From NCBI GenBank assembly GCA_947176785.1, contig CAMWSA010000137.1:1-8918 (forward strand): a stretch of 8,918 nucleotides of DNA. Direction: 5' to 3'. The stretch comes from an uncultured Lachnospiraceae bacterium. Lineage in GTDB: Bacteria; Bacillota; Clostridia; Lachnospirales; Lachnospiraceae. The notes beneath the pieces are model-generated. The model did not search any database. It was not told the origin of the DNA and saw only the letters and a list, made by a program, of their open reading frames with translations. Numbering within the stretch: position 1 is the first letter of the stretch; every line of letters begins with the position of its first letter. Both the position numbers and the translations under genes were made by a program. Shown piece after piece: positions 1-6,336 of the stretch.

Positions 1-1209
1 GCCACTGTCGGGAGAACCGTTTGCCTCCCCGCCTTTGCGGGCCTCTGTCCCATAGCCCATCCGCAGGATCACCACCACCACAAGCAGCAATGCCACCACC
101 AGCAGCCCCGGCGTTTTCTGCCCGAAGGTGCGCTGCAGCAGGATACCGCCAAAGGATAACAGGCGCTCCCCATATCCGGAAAGCCCGCCCAGCAGATTGC
201 CGATGGCCTCCACGCCCCGGCCGCTGGCAAGGATATGCTTTACCCCAAAGGGATAGACTCCCACGCCGACCACGGCAGCGATGACCATGCTGCGGATATA
301 GCAAAAGGATTCCCTCCTTCTGTCCTCCCGAAACAAAATGATAACTGTCACCAGGGCCAGCAGCAGGCAGTAGAAGAGGAAAAAGTACTGGGTCCAGAAC
401 CCCAGCGCTGTCACCAGGATCAGCCCCCCGTTTTTTTTCTTAAAATCCTTTCCGGAATGGCTGTGGCCGCCCAGCCATTTTTGTAAATGCAGATACAGAG
501 TGAGCATACACAGGAATGTCATAACGCCATACATGCGGATGAACACCGTAGTGGCGATGGCCCCGGAAGAGCATCCGTACAACAGTCCGCTGCACAGCCC
601 CCAGCACTCCCCGGTCTTTTCATCCGTCATATGATGGGCGGCCAGCAGGCGGCCCAGGGCGAACATCAGGATACAGCAGCCCATGACCGCCGCCAGGTTA
701 AAGACACACCCCATCCAGGGAGAAATCTTCTCCCGGAAAACAGAAGACAGGGTGTGTACCAGCATAAAGTACAGCGGCGGATGATTGTCGTCCTTTACAT
801 TGAAATATACCGACAGGTAATTGAAGGCATCCCGCTCTCCCACAGTGATGTATTCGTGGAACTGCTCTCCGGTGATCCACACCGGCTCCTCATAGACATC
901 TGCCTGATAGCTGAGCAGCTTGCTGCTCCCCCTGTTCTGCAGCACATCCACCACGGTATCCTTCAGATTTTCCAGGGTCTCCCCCAGGCTGTCCGCATAG
1001 ATCTCCCGCTGCATGAACTTCGCCAGGCGGCCCACCGGCTGGGTGGGCACGATCCAGGGATTGAACTCCGCATTGCCCAATTCAAAGGTCAGCAGTTCAT
1101 CCATATGATACCCCTGCTTCTGGCTGATATAAAAGCACTGGACCAGCAGCACCAGAGCCAGCACCGCCAACTGCCATCTATTTCGAGATATTCTTTCCTT
1201 CCACTTCAC
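1..1209 (-). CDS. GT-C / PMT-like polytopic glycosyltransferase, C-terminus cut off by the window edge
   Basis: 403 codons stay open to the left edge, so the C-terminus is missing. The start is a GTG (1209-1207) with AGGAG five bases upstream. It overlaps the previous gene's stop as GTGA, which suggests translational coupling. An N-terminal membrane segment (about residues 12-30) is followed by an extracellular loop with an acidic H35-M-D37-E38 motif. A DNHPPLY block (141-147) starts the next membrane segment, as in Pfam PMT_2 (glycosyltransferase family 39-like), and further helices follow to about residue 383. In this superfamily the acidic loop residues act in transfer of a sugar from a polyprenyl-phosphate donor on the outer face of the membrane. 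Donor and acceptor cannot be read here. Four motif blocks (KQGYHMDE, NHPPLY, FIRMY, TQYF) also occur in order in the 6337-7911 protein, so the two are paralogues. The extracellular loop (residues 40-140) is longer here. Family call fairly secure, exact function unknown. Confidence 0.85.
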   Translation of the reverse strand, partial: MKWKERISRNRWQLAVLALVLLVQCFYISQKQGYHMDELLTFELGNAEFNPWIVPTQPVGRLAKFMQREIYADSLGETLENLKDTVVDVLQNRGSSKLLSYQADVYEEPVWITGEQFHEYITVGERDAFNYLSVYFNVKDDNHPPLYFMLVHTLSSVFREKISPWMGCVFNLAAVMGCCILMFALGRLLAAHHMTDEKTGECWGLCSGLLYGCSSGAIATTVFIRMYGVMTFLCMLTLYLHLQKWLGGHSHSGKDFKKKNGGLILVTALGFWTQYFFLFYCLLLALVTVIILFREDRRRESFCYIRSMVIAAVVGVGVYPFGVKHILASGRGVEAIGNLLGGLSGYGERLLSFGGILLQRTFGQKTPGLLVVALLLVVVVILRMGYGTEARKGGEANGSPDSG

Positions 1210-2957
1210 ATCGACTCCTGTCTGCCCGTCCCAGCGGACACTGAAATCCATAACTCCTCCGTCGAATCATAGTGCAGCACCACATAGCCCTGCTGCTCAT
1301 AAACCACTTCTCCCGCCGCAATCACCGGCACCTGCGCAAATTCCTCCGCCTCCCGGGCCGTCAGCAGGATAAAAGTCTTGCCGTCATGATACCCCTCCTG
1401 ATAATATCTCACGGGGCTGGACCAGGTAAACATGTCCATTTTGTCAATCTCACGAAGATTGGCGATCTCCACCTGGCCGTCCGTCAACTCCGTAATGATA
1501 TTGCCGTTCCAGTAGCTGGCATAGCCGAAGGTATATCCCTGCTCCTCCAAATATGCGGCGACGGGCCTTTTATCTTCATTTTTGTCCTTATCTATATAAG
1601 AATAAACACATTTTGCCGTGGTAAGGCCCAGCGCGCCGCAAAGCAGCAGCGCCAAAAGCATCCGGTCTAACGGCAGCGTCTCATATGCATCGTAAATACA
1701 CAGCAGGGGCAGCACAAACAAAAATACCGTGATATAGTACCTTGCCACAATGGTACTGGTGGTGAACAGGAAAACAAATGTGTTCAGCACAAATGCCGTC
1801 ACAAAAAGCCACAGGGCCAGGCGGCTGTGCGCCAGACGGATACGCCGCGCTTCAGTCTCAGCCCCCTCCCGGACGGCTGTAAGCCTTCCCCACTCTCCCG
1901 CCAGCAGCCTGGCGCACCGCACGGTCAGAAACACAATCCCCGCCAAAAAGCCAAAGGCCAGCATGGAGATCAGGCCCCTGACAGACAGGAAGCCCTTCTC
2001 CTCAATATATCCAAACAGCTGCAGCAGATTCCCCACCGTATCCTGGGTCCGTTCCAACAGTACGCCCTGAAAAACCTTAATAAAGTTAGTCACATCATAC
2101 ATCTGGAACATGAACTTACGCCCCAGCACCGCCACATTGACCAGATATCCCACGCCCGCCCCCAGCAGGCCCAGCAGGCTGTAACACAGATAGGACCGCC
2201 GTTCCCCGGAGAGAAGCCGCCCGATCTGCTGCCGGAGATGTCCTATACAGAATTCCCTTCTCAGCAGCGCAAACTCTCCGCTTTTCAGGATATAAATTCC
2301 CGCGGTAATACAAAGCGGCACCTGCATGGCCAGCATATACCGCACCCCCGACAGGCCGCAGACCACACTGAGGGCCACATACAGAATAAGGGTGACAAGC
2401 CGGCCCGCCATTCTCCCCTCCCGGGGCTGGCAAAGGCGCAGGAACATCCCGAAGGAGCACAGAATCAGGATCACATGCCACATATAAGTATTGCCCATCT
2501 GCATATGGGTCATTAATGTCTCCGAGAAGGGCAGTAGCAGGATCACAGACGAGAAGACCACCGTGCTTCTGCGGATTCCGAAGGGCTTCATGCAGTAAAA
2601 ATAGGCCCCCTGCATCAGAAGATACGTAATCACATTGGTGAGTACCCGGATCACATGCCAGTCGCCCAGCACATGAAACAGGGGGGTCATGATCAATTGC
2701 GTATACAATACCCGGAATTCCGTGGAATAGTACCAGTTCTCCGTGGCGATCCACTTTCCCTCCCGGGCCAGCAGCCGGGAAAAAATCATCTCCGCCGCCA
2801 TATCCGAGTCTATCCAGTGATCCCCCCAGAATACATTCAGCGCCACCAGCAGCAGAAAGGCCGCTCCCAGCACCCCCCAGGCCATCATCTCCCGGAAGCG
2901 TTCCCTCTTTTCCATATCTGTCATTCTACCATTTTTAAGATGTAAACGGTCTTTCAT
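1206..2957 (-). CDS. Polytopic membrane protein, probable GT-C-type glycosyltransferase with soluble C-terminal domain
   Basis: 583 residues. The ATG at 2957 is preferred because GAGGA lies five bases upstream. The in-frame ATG at 2969 would add four residues but has its AGGTG almost touching the start codon. After a basic N-terminus comes a membrane segment (about 25-43), then an extracellular stretch with DSD (50-52) and WYYSTE (75-80). The acidic pair just after the first helix fits the GT-C fold, where it usually serves catalysis or metal binding. About ten more hydrophobic segments run to residue 450. The last 130 residues are soluble and contain YASYWNGNIITELTDG (479-494) and WSSPVRYYQEGYHDG (512-526). 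I know the general pattern of a polytopic core plus soluble tail in clostridial membrane proteins but cannot name the family. It lies third in the pseB transcription unit and overlaps the next gene by four bases. The transferase role is inference. It could instead be a flippase- or polymerase-like protein. Confidence 0.8.
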   Translation of the reverse strand: MKDRLHLKNGRMTDMEKRERFREMMAWGVLGAAFLLLVALNVFWGDHWIDSDMAAEMIFSRLLAREGKWIATENWYYSTEFRVLYTQLIMTPLFHVLGDWHVIRVLTNVITYLLMQGAYFYCMKPFGIRRSTVVFSSVILLLPFSETLMTHMQMGNTYMWHVILILCSFGMFLRLCQPREGRMAGRLVTLILYVALSVVCGLSGVRYMLAMQVPLCITAGIYILKSGEFALLRREFCIGHLRQQIGRLLSGERRSYLCYSLLGLLGAGVGYLVNVAVLGRKFMFQMYDVTNFIKVFQGVLLERTQDTVGNLLQLFGYIEEKGFLSVRGLISMLAFGFLAGIVFLTVRCARLLAGEWGRLTAVREGAETEARRIRLAHSRLALWLFVTAFVLNTFVFLFTTSTIVARYYITVFLFVLPLLCIYDAYETLPLDRMLLALLLCGALGLTTAKCVYSYIDKDKNEDKRPVAAYLEEQGYTFGYASYWNGNIITELTDGQVEIANLREIDKMDMFTWSSPVRYYQEGYHDGKTFILLTAREAEEFAQVPVIAAGEVVYEQQGYVVLHYDSTEELWISVSAGTGRQESM

Positions 2958-2962
2958 TCCAA

Positions 2963-2967
2963 TCCTC
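2963..2967 (-). promoter_or_regulatory. Ribosome binding site deciding the 2957 start
   Basis: GAGGA on the minus strand, five bases before the ATG at 2957. It supports this ATG over the one twelve bases upstream. Confidence 0.65.
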
Positions 2968-3001
2968 ATTCACCTGCAAAAATTACTTATGCCTCATATA
3001 C

Positions 3002-3027
3002 GCGCGGGCGGTTATACTAACCGGCGC
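3002..3027 (-). other. Intercistronic hairpin with a 3-base bulge
   Basis: On the minus strand, GCGC-CGGTTA pairs with TAACCG-GCGC around a GTA loop, with three unpaired C residues between the two right-hand arms: ten base pairs in all. It sits in the 137-base gap between the 3095-5089 and 1206-2957 genes. No T-run follows directly, since the next bases are GTATATGAGG, so it is not a classical Rho-independent terminator. It may protect a processed mRNA end or lower expression of the two downstream genes. The dyad is visible in the sequence; the role is inference. Confidence 0.45.
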
Positions 3028-3094
3028 TAAGCTTTTCCGATTCCTGCACGCCCCACGCCGCACGATTGGGCAGTATATGACGTATCTCCCCTGC

Positions 3095-5089
3095 CTACGG
3101 TGCCAGGAACAGCAGGAATTTCTCGTTTTCAAAGCAGAGTTCATACCCGTACCGCGCTATCCAGTCTTCCAGAAGCCGCAGCTTGGGGCTTTCTGTGATC
3201 TCCGCGATCTGATGTTCATTCAGTCCCAGGGCTTTCAGGGCCTCCAAGCCTTCCGTCAGATAACTGCCCGGGCGCTTTTCCAACAGCAGCACCGGTTTCT
3301 GCCGCTGTCCGTCGTCGATCTGCCCCGCCAGACGCTCCAGATCTGCAACCATGACCTCGTAATTATATGAGGGCAGATCCGGCCAGGACGTGATGGCGAA
3401 AGGCATTTGCAGGTAATAGGACATGGCGGGAATCTGCCCGTAGAGAATAACCTCCCGGCCCTCCAACCCCTCCTGCCGCACATAGGCCGACAGACCGCTG
3501 ATAATCTCCGCCCTGTCCGGGGAGGTGAGCATCCCCTTCAGGACGGCGTTATGGGCAATGGGCGTATGTAGGTTCTCTCCCCCATCGCCCTCGGAGAACA
3601 CATACCCGAGACCGAACAGCGTGCCCTGCACGGTGATCATGAACAGTATGCACACCAGCATGGCCCTCACCGGGAAAAAGCCGGCCAGCCAGCCTCCCTG
3701 TCCGATTTTACCGGGCAGTCTTTTCCCGCCCGCCGCAGCCGGGATCCATCTCAGGAACCGCACCAGCATCCACAGGGTAAAGGGTGCCACCAAAAACAGA
3801 TTGTTGATGGCGGAATACAGGTGATTATTACTGCCCAGAGGGGTGATCAGAATCACCAGCATCCCCAGCCCGCACAGCAGCTTCTCCTTCTCCGTGCTGT
3901 TTTTGCGCAGAAGGGTGACCAGCCCCACCGCCAGAGTGGCGGTCAGCAGCACGGCCCCCCACTGGAAAGCGCTGAGCTTGGTGCTGTATTTCAGGTTGAA
4001 CATATTTTGCAGCATCAGATAGTAAAAGCCGCAGAACACACAGGCCACATAGCCCATGTGCTTGATCAGCTTCCATTTCCGGAAATCATATACGGCCAAT
4101 CCCAGTACCGCCAAAAAGATACCTGACTTGATGCCGGATTTCAAATGAAAACCGCCGCGGGAAATCAACTCATAGAAGCTCCAGCATACACAGGCCCCAT
4201 AGCCGACGTACTTGATCCACCTCCCTTTTCGGGGAAGCGGTATATATACCAGTACGCCCACTGCCATGATCAGAACCAGATATCCCAGCCAGATACAGTT
4301 CTGCAGATAGTTGCGCAGCTGCTGCACCACCATGGAGTAGACCGTATATTCCGATGCCTCCGAGGGCATGGACAACAGCCTGACAATTCCCTGGACATAG
4401 GTTTCCGGCCCATACCGCAGCGCAATCACGGCCAGGCCCCCGCAAAGCCCCAGCAGGTAGCCCGCCAGGCATTGCAGGGTCTGCTTCACTGTCCGCCCCG
4501 GTTTCTGGCGGCGGATCAGCGCCATGGCCCACACTGCCAGAATAAGTGCCGTCTCCGCCAGGTTGGGAAAACGCACCAGCACATTAAGCCCCAGGCAAAG
4601 ACCTGCGCCCAAAAAATATCCGCAGGTCTTTTCGCTGTCACCTGACAGCGCATGGTACAACAGCGCCACTCCCGCACCCAGCAGCAGATAGGTCAGGTAA
4701 TTGTACAGCAGCGCCGTGGGGCACCAGCAGAAGCTGACAGCCAGCATCTCTCCCCAGAAAGTCAGGGTCCTGGGCAGGCCCACCCTGCGGGTGAAAAAAA
4801 GATATCCCCCCAGCGCCAGCAGGCTCACGATCAGCCCCGTGTAAATGTTCAGCCCCAGCATGGTACCGCCGCCGGGCAGCAGTGTGAACAGATGCCCCAG
4901 GGCATTGCCCAGATAGGTGCTGAGCAGCCACATGGGGTCCATATGCTCCATATAGGTAAAATTGCCATAGTTGTAGCCTGTGTCCCACCACTCCGCGCCC
5001 ACCCGGATATGCCGGAGCGGATAGAGCAACAGCACCAGAGGGTATATCCAACCCAGGTTTTTCTTTACCATCCCACTGATTTTTTCCAT
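3095..5089 (-). CDS. Large polytopic membrane protein, putative GT-C-type glycosyltransferase with internal duplication
   Basis: 664 residues from the ATG at 5089, which has AAGGA ten bases upstream. Alternatives are an ATG at 5098, where AAGGA is too close, and a GTG at 5134, which has a strong AAAGGAG ten bases before it. The open frame extends to a GTG at 5209 inside pseB, but no ribosome binding site supports that start. The N-terminal membrane segment (about 13-28) leads to an extracellular WWDTGYNYGNF block (34-44), whose acidic residue is where GT-C enzymes carry theirs. About a dozen hydrophobic segments follow to residue 495, including a conserved-looking GSNNHLYSAINNLF (419-432). 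A soluble C-terminal domain covers about 500-664. Residues 287-336 and 337-386 are tandem copies. It lies 70 bases behind pseB in the same direction, so is probably co-transcribed. I do not recognise a named family. A sugar-transfer role is inferred from topology, the acidic loop and context. Confidence 0.78.
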   Translation of the reverse strand: MEKISGMVKKNLGWIYPLVLLLYPLRHIRVGAEWWDTGYNYGNFTYMEHMDPMWLLSTYLGNALGHLFTLLPGGGTMLGLNIYTGLIVSLLALGGYLFFTRRVGLPRTLTFWGEMLAVSFCWCPTALLYNYLTYLLLGAGVALLYHALSGDSEKTCGYFLGAGLCLGLNVLVRFPNLAETALILAVWAMALIRRQKPGRTVKQTLQCLAGYLLGLCGGLAVIALRYGPETYVQGIVRLLSMPSEASEYTVYSMVVQQLRNYLQNCIWLGYLVLIMAVGVLVYIPLPRKGRWIKYVGYGACVCWSFYELISRGGFHLKSGIKSGIFLAVLGLAVYDFRKWKLIKHMGYVACVFCGFYYLMLQNMFNLKYSTKLSAFQWGAVLLTATLAVGLVTLLRKNSTEKEKLLCGLGMLVILITPLGSNNHLYSAINNLFLVAPFTLWMLVRFLRWIPAAAGGKRLPGKIGQGGWLAGFFPVRAMLVCILFMITVQGTLFGLGYVFSEGDGGENLHTPIAHNAVLKGMLTSPDRAEIISGLSAYVRQEGLEGREVILYGQIPAMSYYLQMPFAITSWPDLPSYNYEVMVADLERLAGQIDDGQRQKPVLLLEKRPGSYLTEGLEALKALGLNEHQIAEITESPKLRLLEDWIARYGYELCFENEKFLLFLAP
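3932..4231 (-). repeat. In-frame 150-bp tandem duplication inside the 3095-5089 gene
   Basis: Positions 4082-4231 and 3932-4081 encode two adjacent 50-residue units at an exact 150-base offset. The first 36 residues of each unit share about 16 identities: RK..xIK, GYxACV, FYxL, FxLK and K recur in register. DNA similarity is clearest between 4038-4066 and 4188-4216, with 25 of 29 bases the same. The rest of the unit has diverged. Each unit seems to hold one membrane helix plus a basic loop and part of a second helix, so the duplication would change the number of membrane passes. Confidence 0.8.
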
Positions 5090-5110
5090 AAGTTCCATAT
5101 CCTTAATTGC

Positions 5111-5151
5111 AAAAAGAGCCGCTACGCCCGCCACTGCGAAACAGCTCCTTT
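5111..5151 (-). promoter_or_regulatory. Possible hairpin masking a ribosome binding site between pseB and the next gene
   Basis: On the minus strand AAAGGAGC (5151-5144) can pair with GCTCTTT (within 5119-5111) with one bulged G, leaving a loop of about 24 bases, and the right arm ends in TTTTT. The left arm is the AAAGGAG that would serve a GTG start at 5134. The structure could act as a weak attenuator or tune translation of the downstream gene. The loop is long and the stem short, so this is tentative. Confidence 0.25.
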
Positions 5152-5159
5152 GCCCTCTT

Positions 5160-6155
5160 TTATTTTTCCAGTTCCACAGTCTTAAGCAGTTCTCTGATCT
5201 CCTCCACACTCAGCCACTGGGTATTGTTGCCGGAGTTGTAGGAGAAGCCTTCCGCCACCTTTATGCCCGTGGGCTGCGCCTTCTGCCTGTCACTCCACAC
5301 CATCTGGGGATAAACGATAAAGTGATTATCATACTCATAGGTGTTGGGGGCGTCCTCCACTGCCACCATGACCTCATGCAGCTTTTCCCCCTCCCGAATG
5401 CCCACCTCCGGCATCTGGCAGCCGGGCAGCATGGCCTGGGCGAGATCCGTGATCTTAAAGGAAGGAATTTTGGAGATAAAGGTCTCGCCGCCCCTGGCCT
5501 CCTCCAAAGCCTTGATCACCAGTTCCACACCCTGGCGCATGCTGATCCAGAAACGGGTCATGCGGTAATCCGTGATGGGTAACTGCGTGCCGCCGTTTTT
5601 CAGAATGTTGTGGAAGAAGGGAATCACTGACCCCCGGCTGCCCGCCACATTGCCGTAGCGCACAATGGAAAAGCTTATGTCCTTGTTCCCCGCATAGGCG
5701 TTGGCGGCAATGAACAGCTTGTCCGACACCAGCTTGGTCCCCCCGTACAGGTTCACGGGATTCACCGCCTTGTCTGTGGACAGCGCCACTACCTTCTTCA
5801 CCCCTGCGTCCAGCGCCGCGTCTATCACGTTCTGGGCACCGTTAATATTGGTCTTAATGGCCTCTGCCGGATTGTACTCGCAGGCAGGCACCTGTTTCAG
5901 CGCCGCCGCATGAACACAAAAGTCCACCCCCTCAAAAGCCCTGGCCATCCTCTCCCTGTCCCGCACGTCCCCGATGAAGAAACGCAGCCTGGAGGCATAC
6001 TCCTTAAACTCATTCTGCATGATGAACTGTTTGAATTCATCCCGGGAATAAATAATGATCTTCCTGGGTTCATAATGCTCCAGAACATATTTGGTAAAGG
6101 CTTTGCCAAAGCTGCCGGTTCCGCCTGTAATCAGAATTGATTTATTATTCAGCAT
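5160..6155 (-). CDS. pseB: UDP-N-acetylglucosamine 4,6-dehydratase (configuration-inverting), PseB/FlaA1 family
   Basis: 331 residues, close to the 333 of Helicobacter pylori FlaA1/PseB. The start chosen is the ATG at 6155, nine bases after AAGGAG. An in-frame ATG at 6173 would place that AAGGAG inside the coding region. It is a soluble extended short-chain dehydrogenase/reductase: Rossmann motif TGGTGSFG (residues 10-17), a YSRDE block, then FFIGDVRD, then HAAALKQVPACEYNP. The active site is STDK (126-129), giving D128 and K129, with Y137 and K141 of the YxxxK motif. The family converts UDP-GlcNAc into UDP-2-acetamido-2,6-dideoxy-beta-L-arabino-hexos-4-ulose (EC 4.2.1.115), the first step to pseudaminic acid and also used for other L-configured 6-deoxy amino sugars in capsules and teichoic acids. 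No PseC aminotransferase or later enzyme is in the window, so the final sugar is open. It is first in a likely operon with three membrane proteins, behind a strong promoter. Confidence 0.96.
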   Translation of the reverse strand: MLNNKSILITGGTGSFGKAFTKYVLEHYEPRKIIIYSRDEFKQFIMQNEFKEYASRLRFFIGDVRDRERMARAFEGVDFCVHAAALKQVPACEYNPAEAIKTNINGAQNVIDAALDAGVKKVVALSTDKAVNPVNLYGGTKLVSDKLFIAANAYAGNKDISFSIVRYGNVAGSRGSVIPFFHNILKNGGTQLPITDYRMTRFWISMRQGVELVIKALEEARGGETFISKIPSFKITDLAQAMLPGCQMPEVGIREGEKLHEVMVAVEDAPNTYEYDNHFIVYPQMVWSDRQKAQPTGIKVAEGFSYNSGNNTQWLSVEEIRELLKTVELEK

Positions 6156-6164
6156 ATTCTCGTT

Positions 6165-6170
6165 CTCCTT
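6165..6170 (-). promoter_or_regulatory. Ribosome binding site of pseB
   Basis: AAGGAG on the minus strand, nine bases before the ATG at 6155. This fixes the start six codons inside the longest open frame and gives the N-terminus MLNNKSILITGGTG, which matches the length usual in the family. Confidence 0.8.
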
Positions 6171-6214
6171 CATTATATTTAAGGCATCCTTCTAATCCTG
6201 CCTGTATTTTCCAG

Positions 6215-6243
6215 ATTATAGCATAATTCTTTCCAAAATGCAA
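6215..6243 (-). promoter_or_regulatory. Sigma-A promoter of the pseB operon, extended -10
   Basis: On the minus strand a -35 TTGCAT (6243-6238) and a perfect -10 TATAAT (6220-6215) are separated by exactly 17 bases. TGC directly precedes the -10, giving an extended -10 element. Transcription would begin near 6208, leaving an untranslated leader of about 50 bases before pseB. It lies in the 181-base gap after the 6337-7911 gene, so the pseB unit can be transcribed independently of that gene. Confidence 0.8.
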
Positions 6244-6315
6244 TTTTTCCCTACTATTTTCTTGCCTCCTGCAACCCGCTTCCTGCATGGGACGCTTCAG
6301 GCGGAAGGACATTTC

Positions 6316-6336
6316 CCGGAAAGCCTTTTCTTCCGG
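6316..6336 (-). other. Hairpin directly after the stop of the 6337-7911 gene
   Basis: CCGGAA and TTCCGG pair around a nine-base loop immediately after the TGA. A G-T pair could extend the stem. No T-run follows, so it is at best an atypical terminator or an mRNA 3' stabiliser. The rest of the gap (6244-6315) shows nothing but two GCAGGA copies. Confidence 0.35.

Noticed and set aside
487..1272. Plus-strand open frame of 261 codons
   Set aside because: Antisense to the left-edge GT-C gene. Its composition is rich in His, Gln and Pro, as expected when GC-rich minus-strand codons are read backwards. It has no ribosome binding site and no recognisable motif.
1827..2516. Plus-strand open frame of 229 codons
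   Set aside because: Antisense to the 583-residue protein, with the same His/Gln/Pro-rich shadow composition.
3010..3060. Possible promoter with -10 TATAAC before the 1206-2957 gene
   Set aside because: The -10-like sequence lies inside the hairpin, and no -35 resembling consensus stands 16-18 bases upstream.
5160..6173. Longer pseB reading from the ATG at 6173
   Set aside because: The good AAGGAG lies downstream of that ATG and correctly spaced for the ATG at 6155. The shorter protein matches the family length.
6316..6336. Rho-independent terminator after the 6337-7911 gene
   Set aside because: The stem is present but no T-run follows on the minus strand, so it is listed only as a hairpin.
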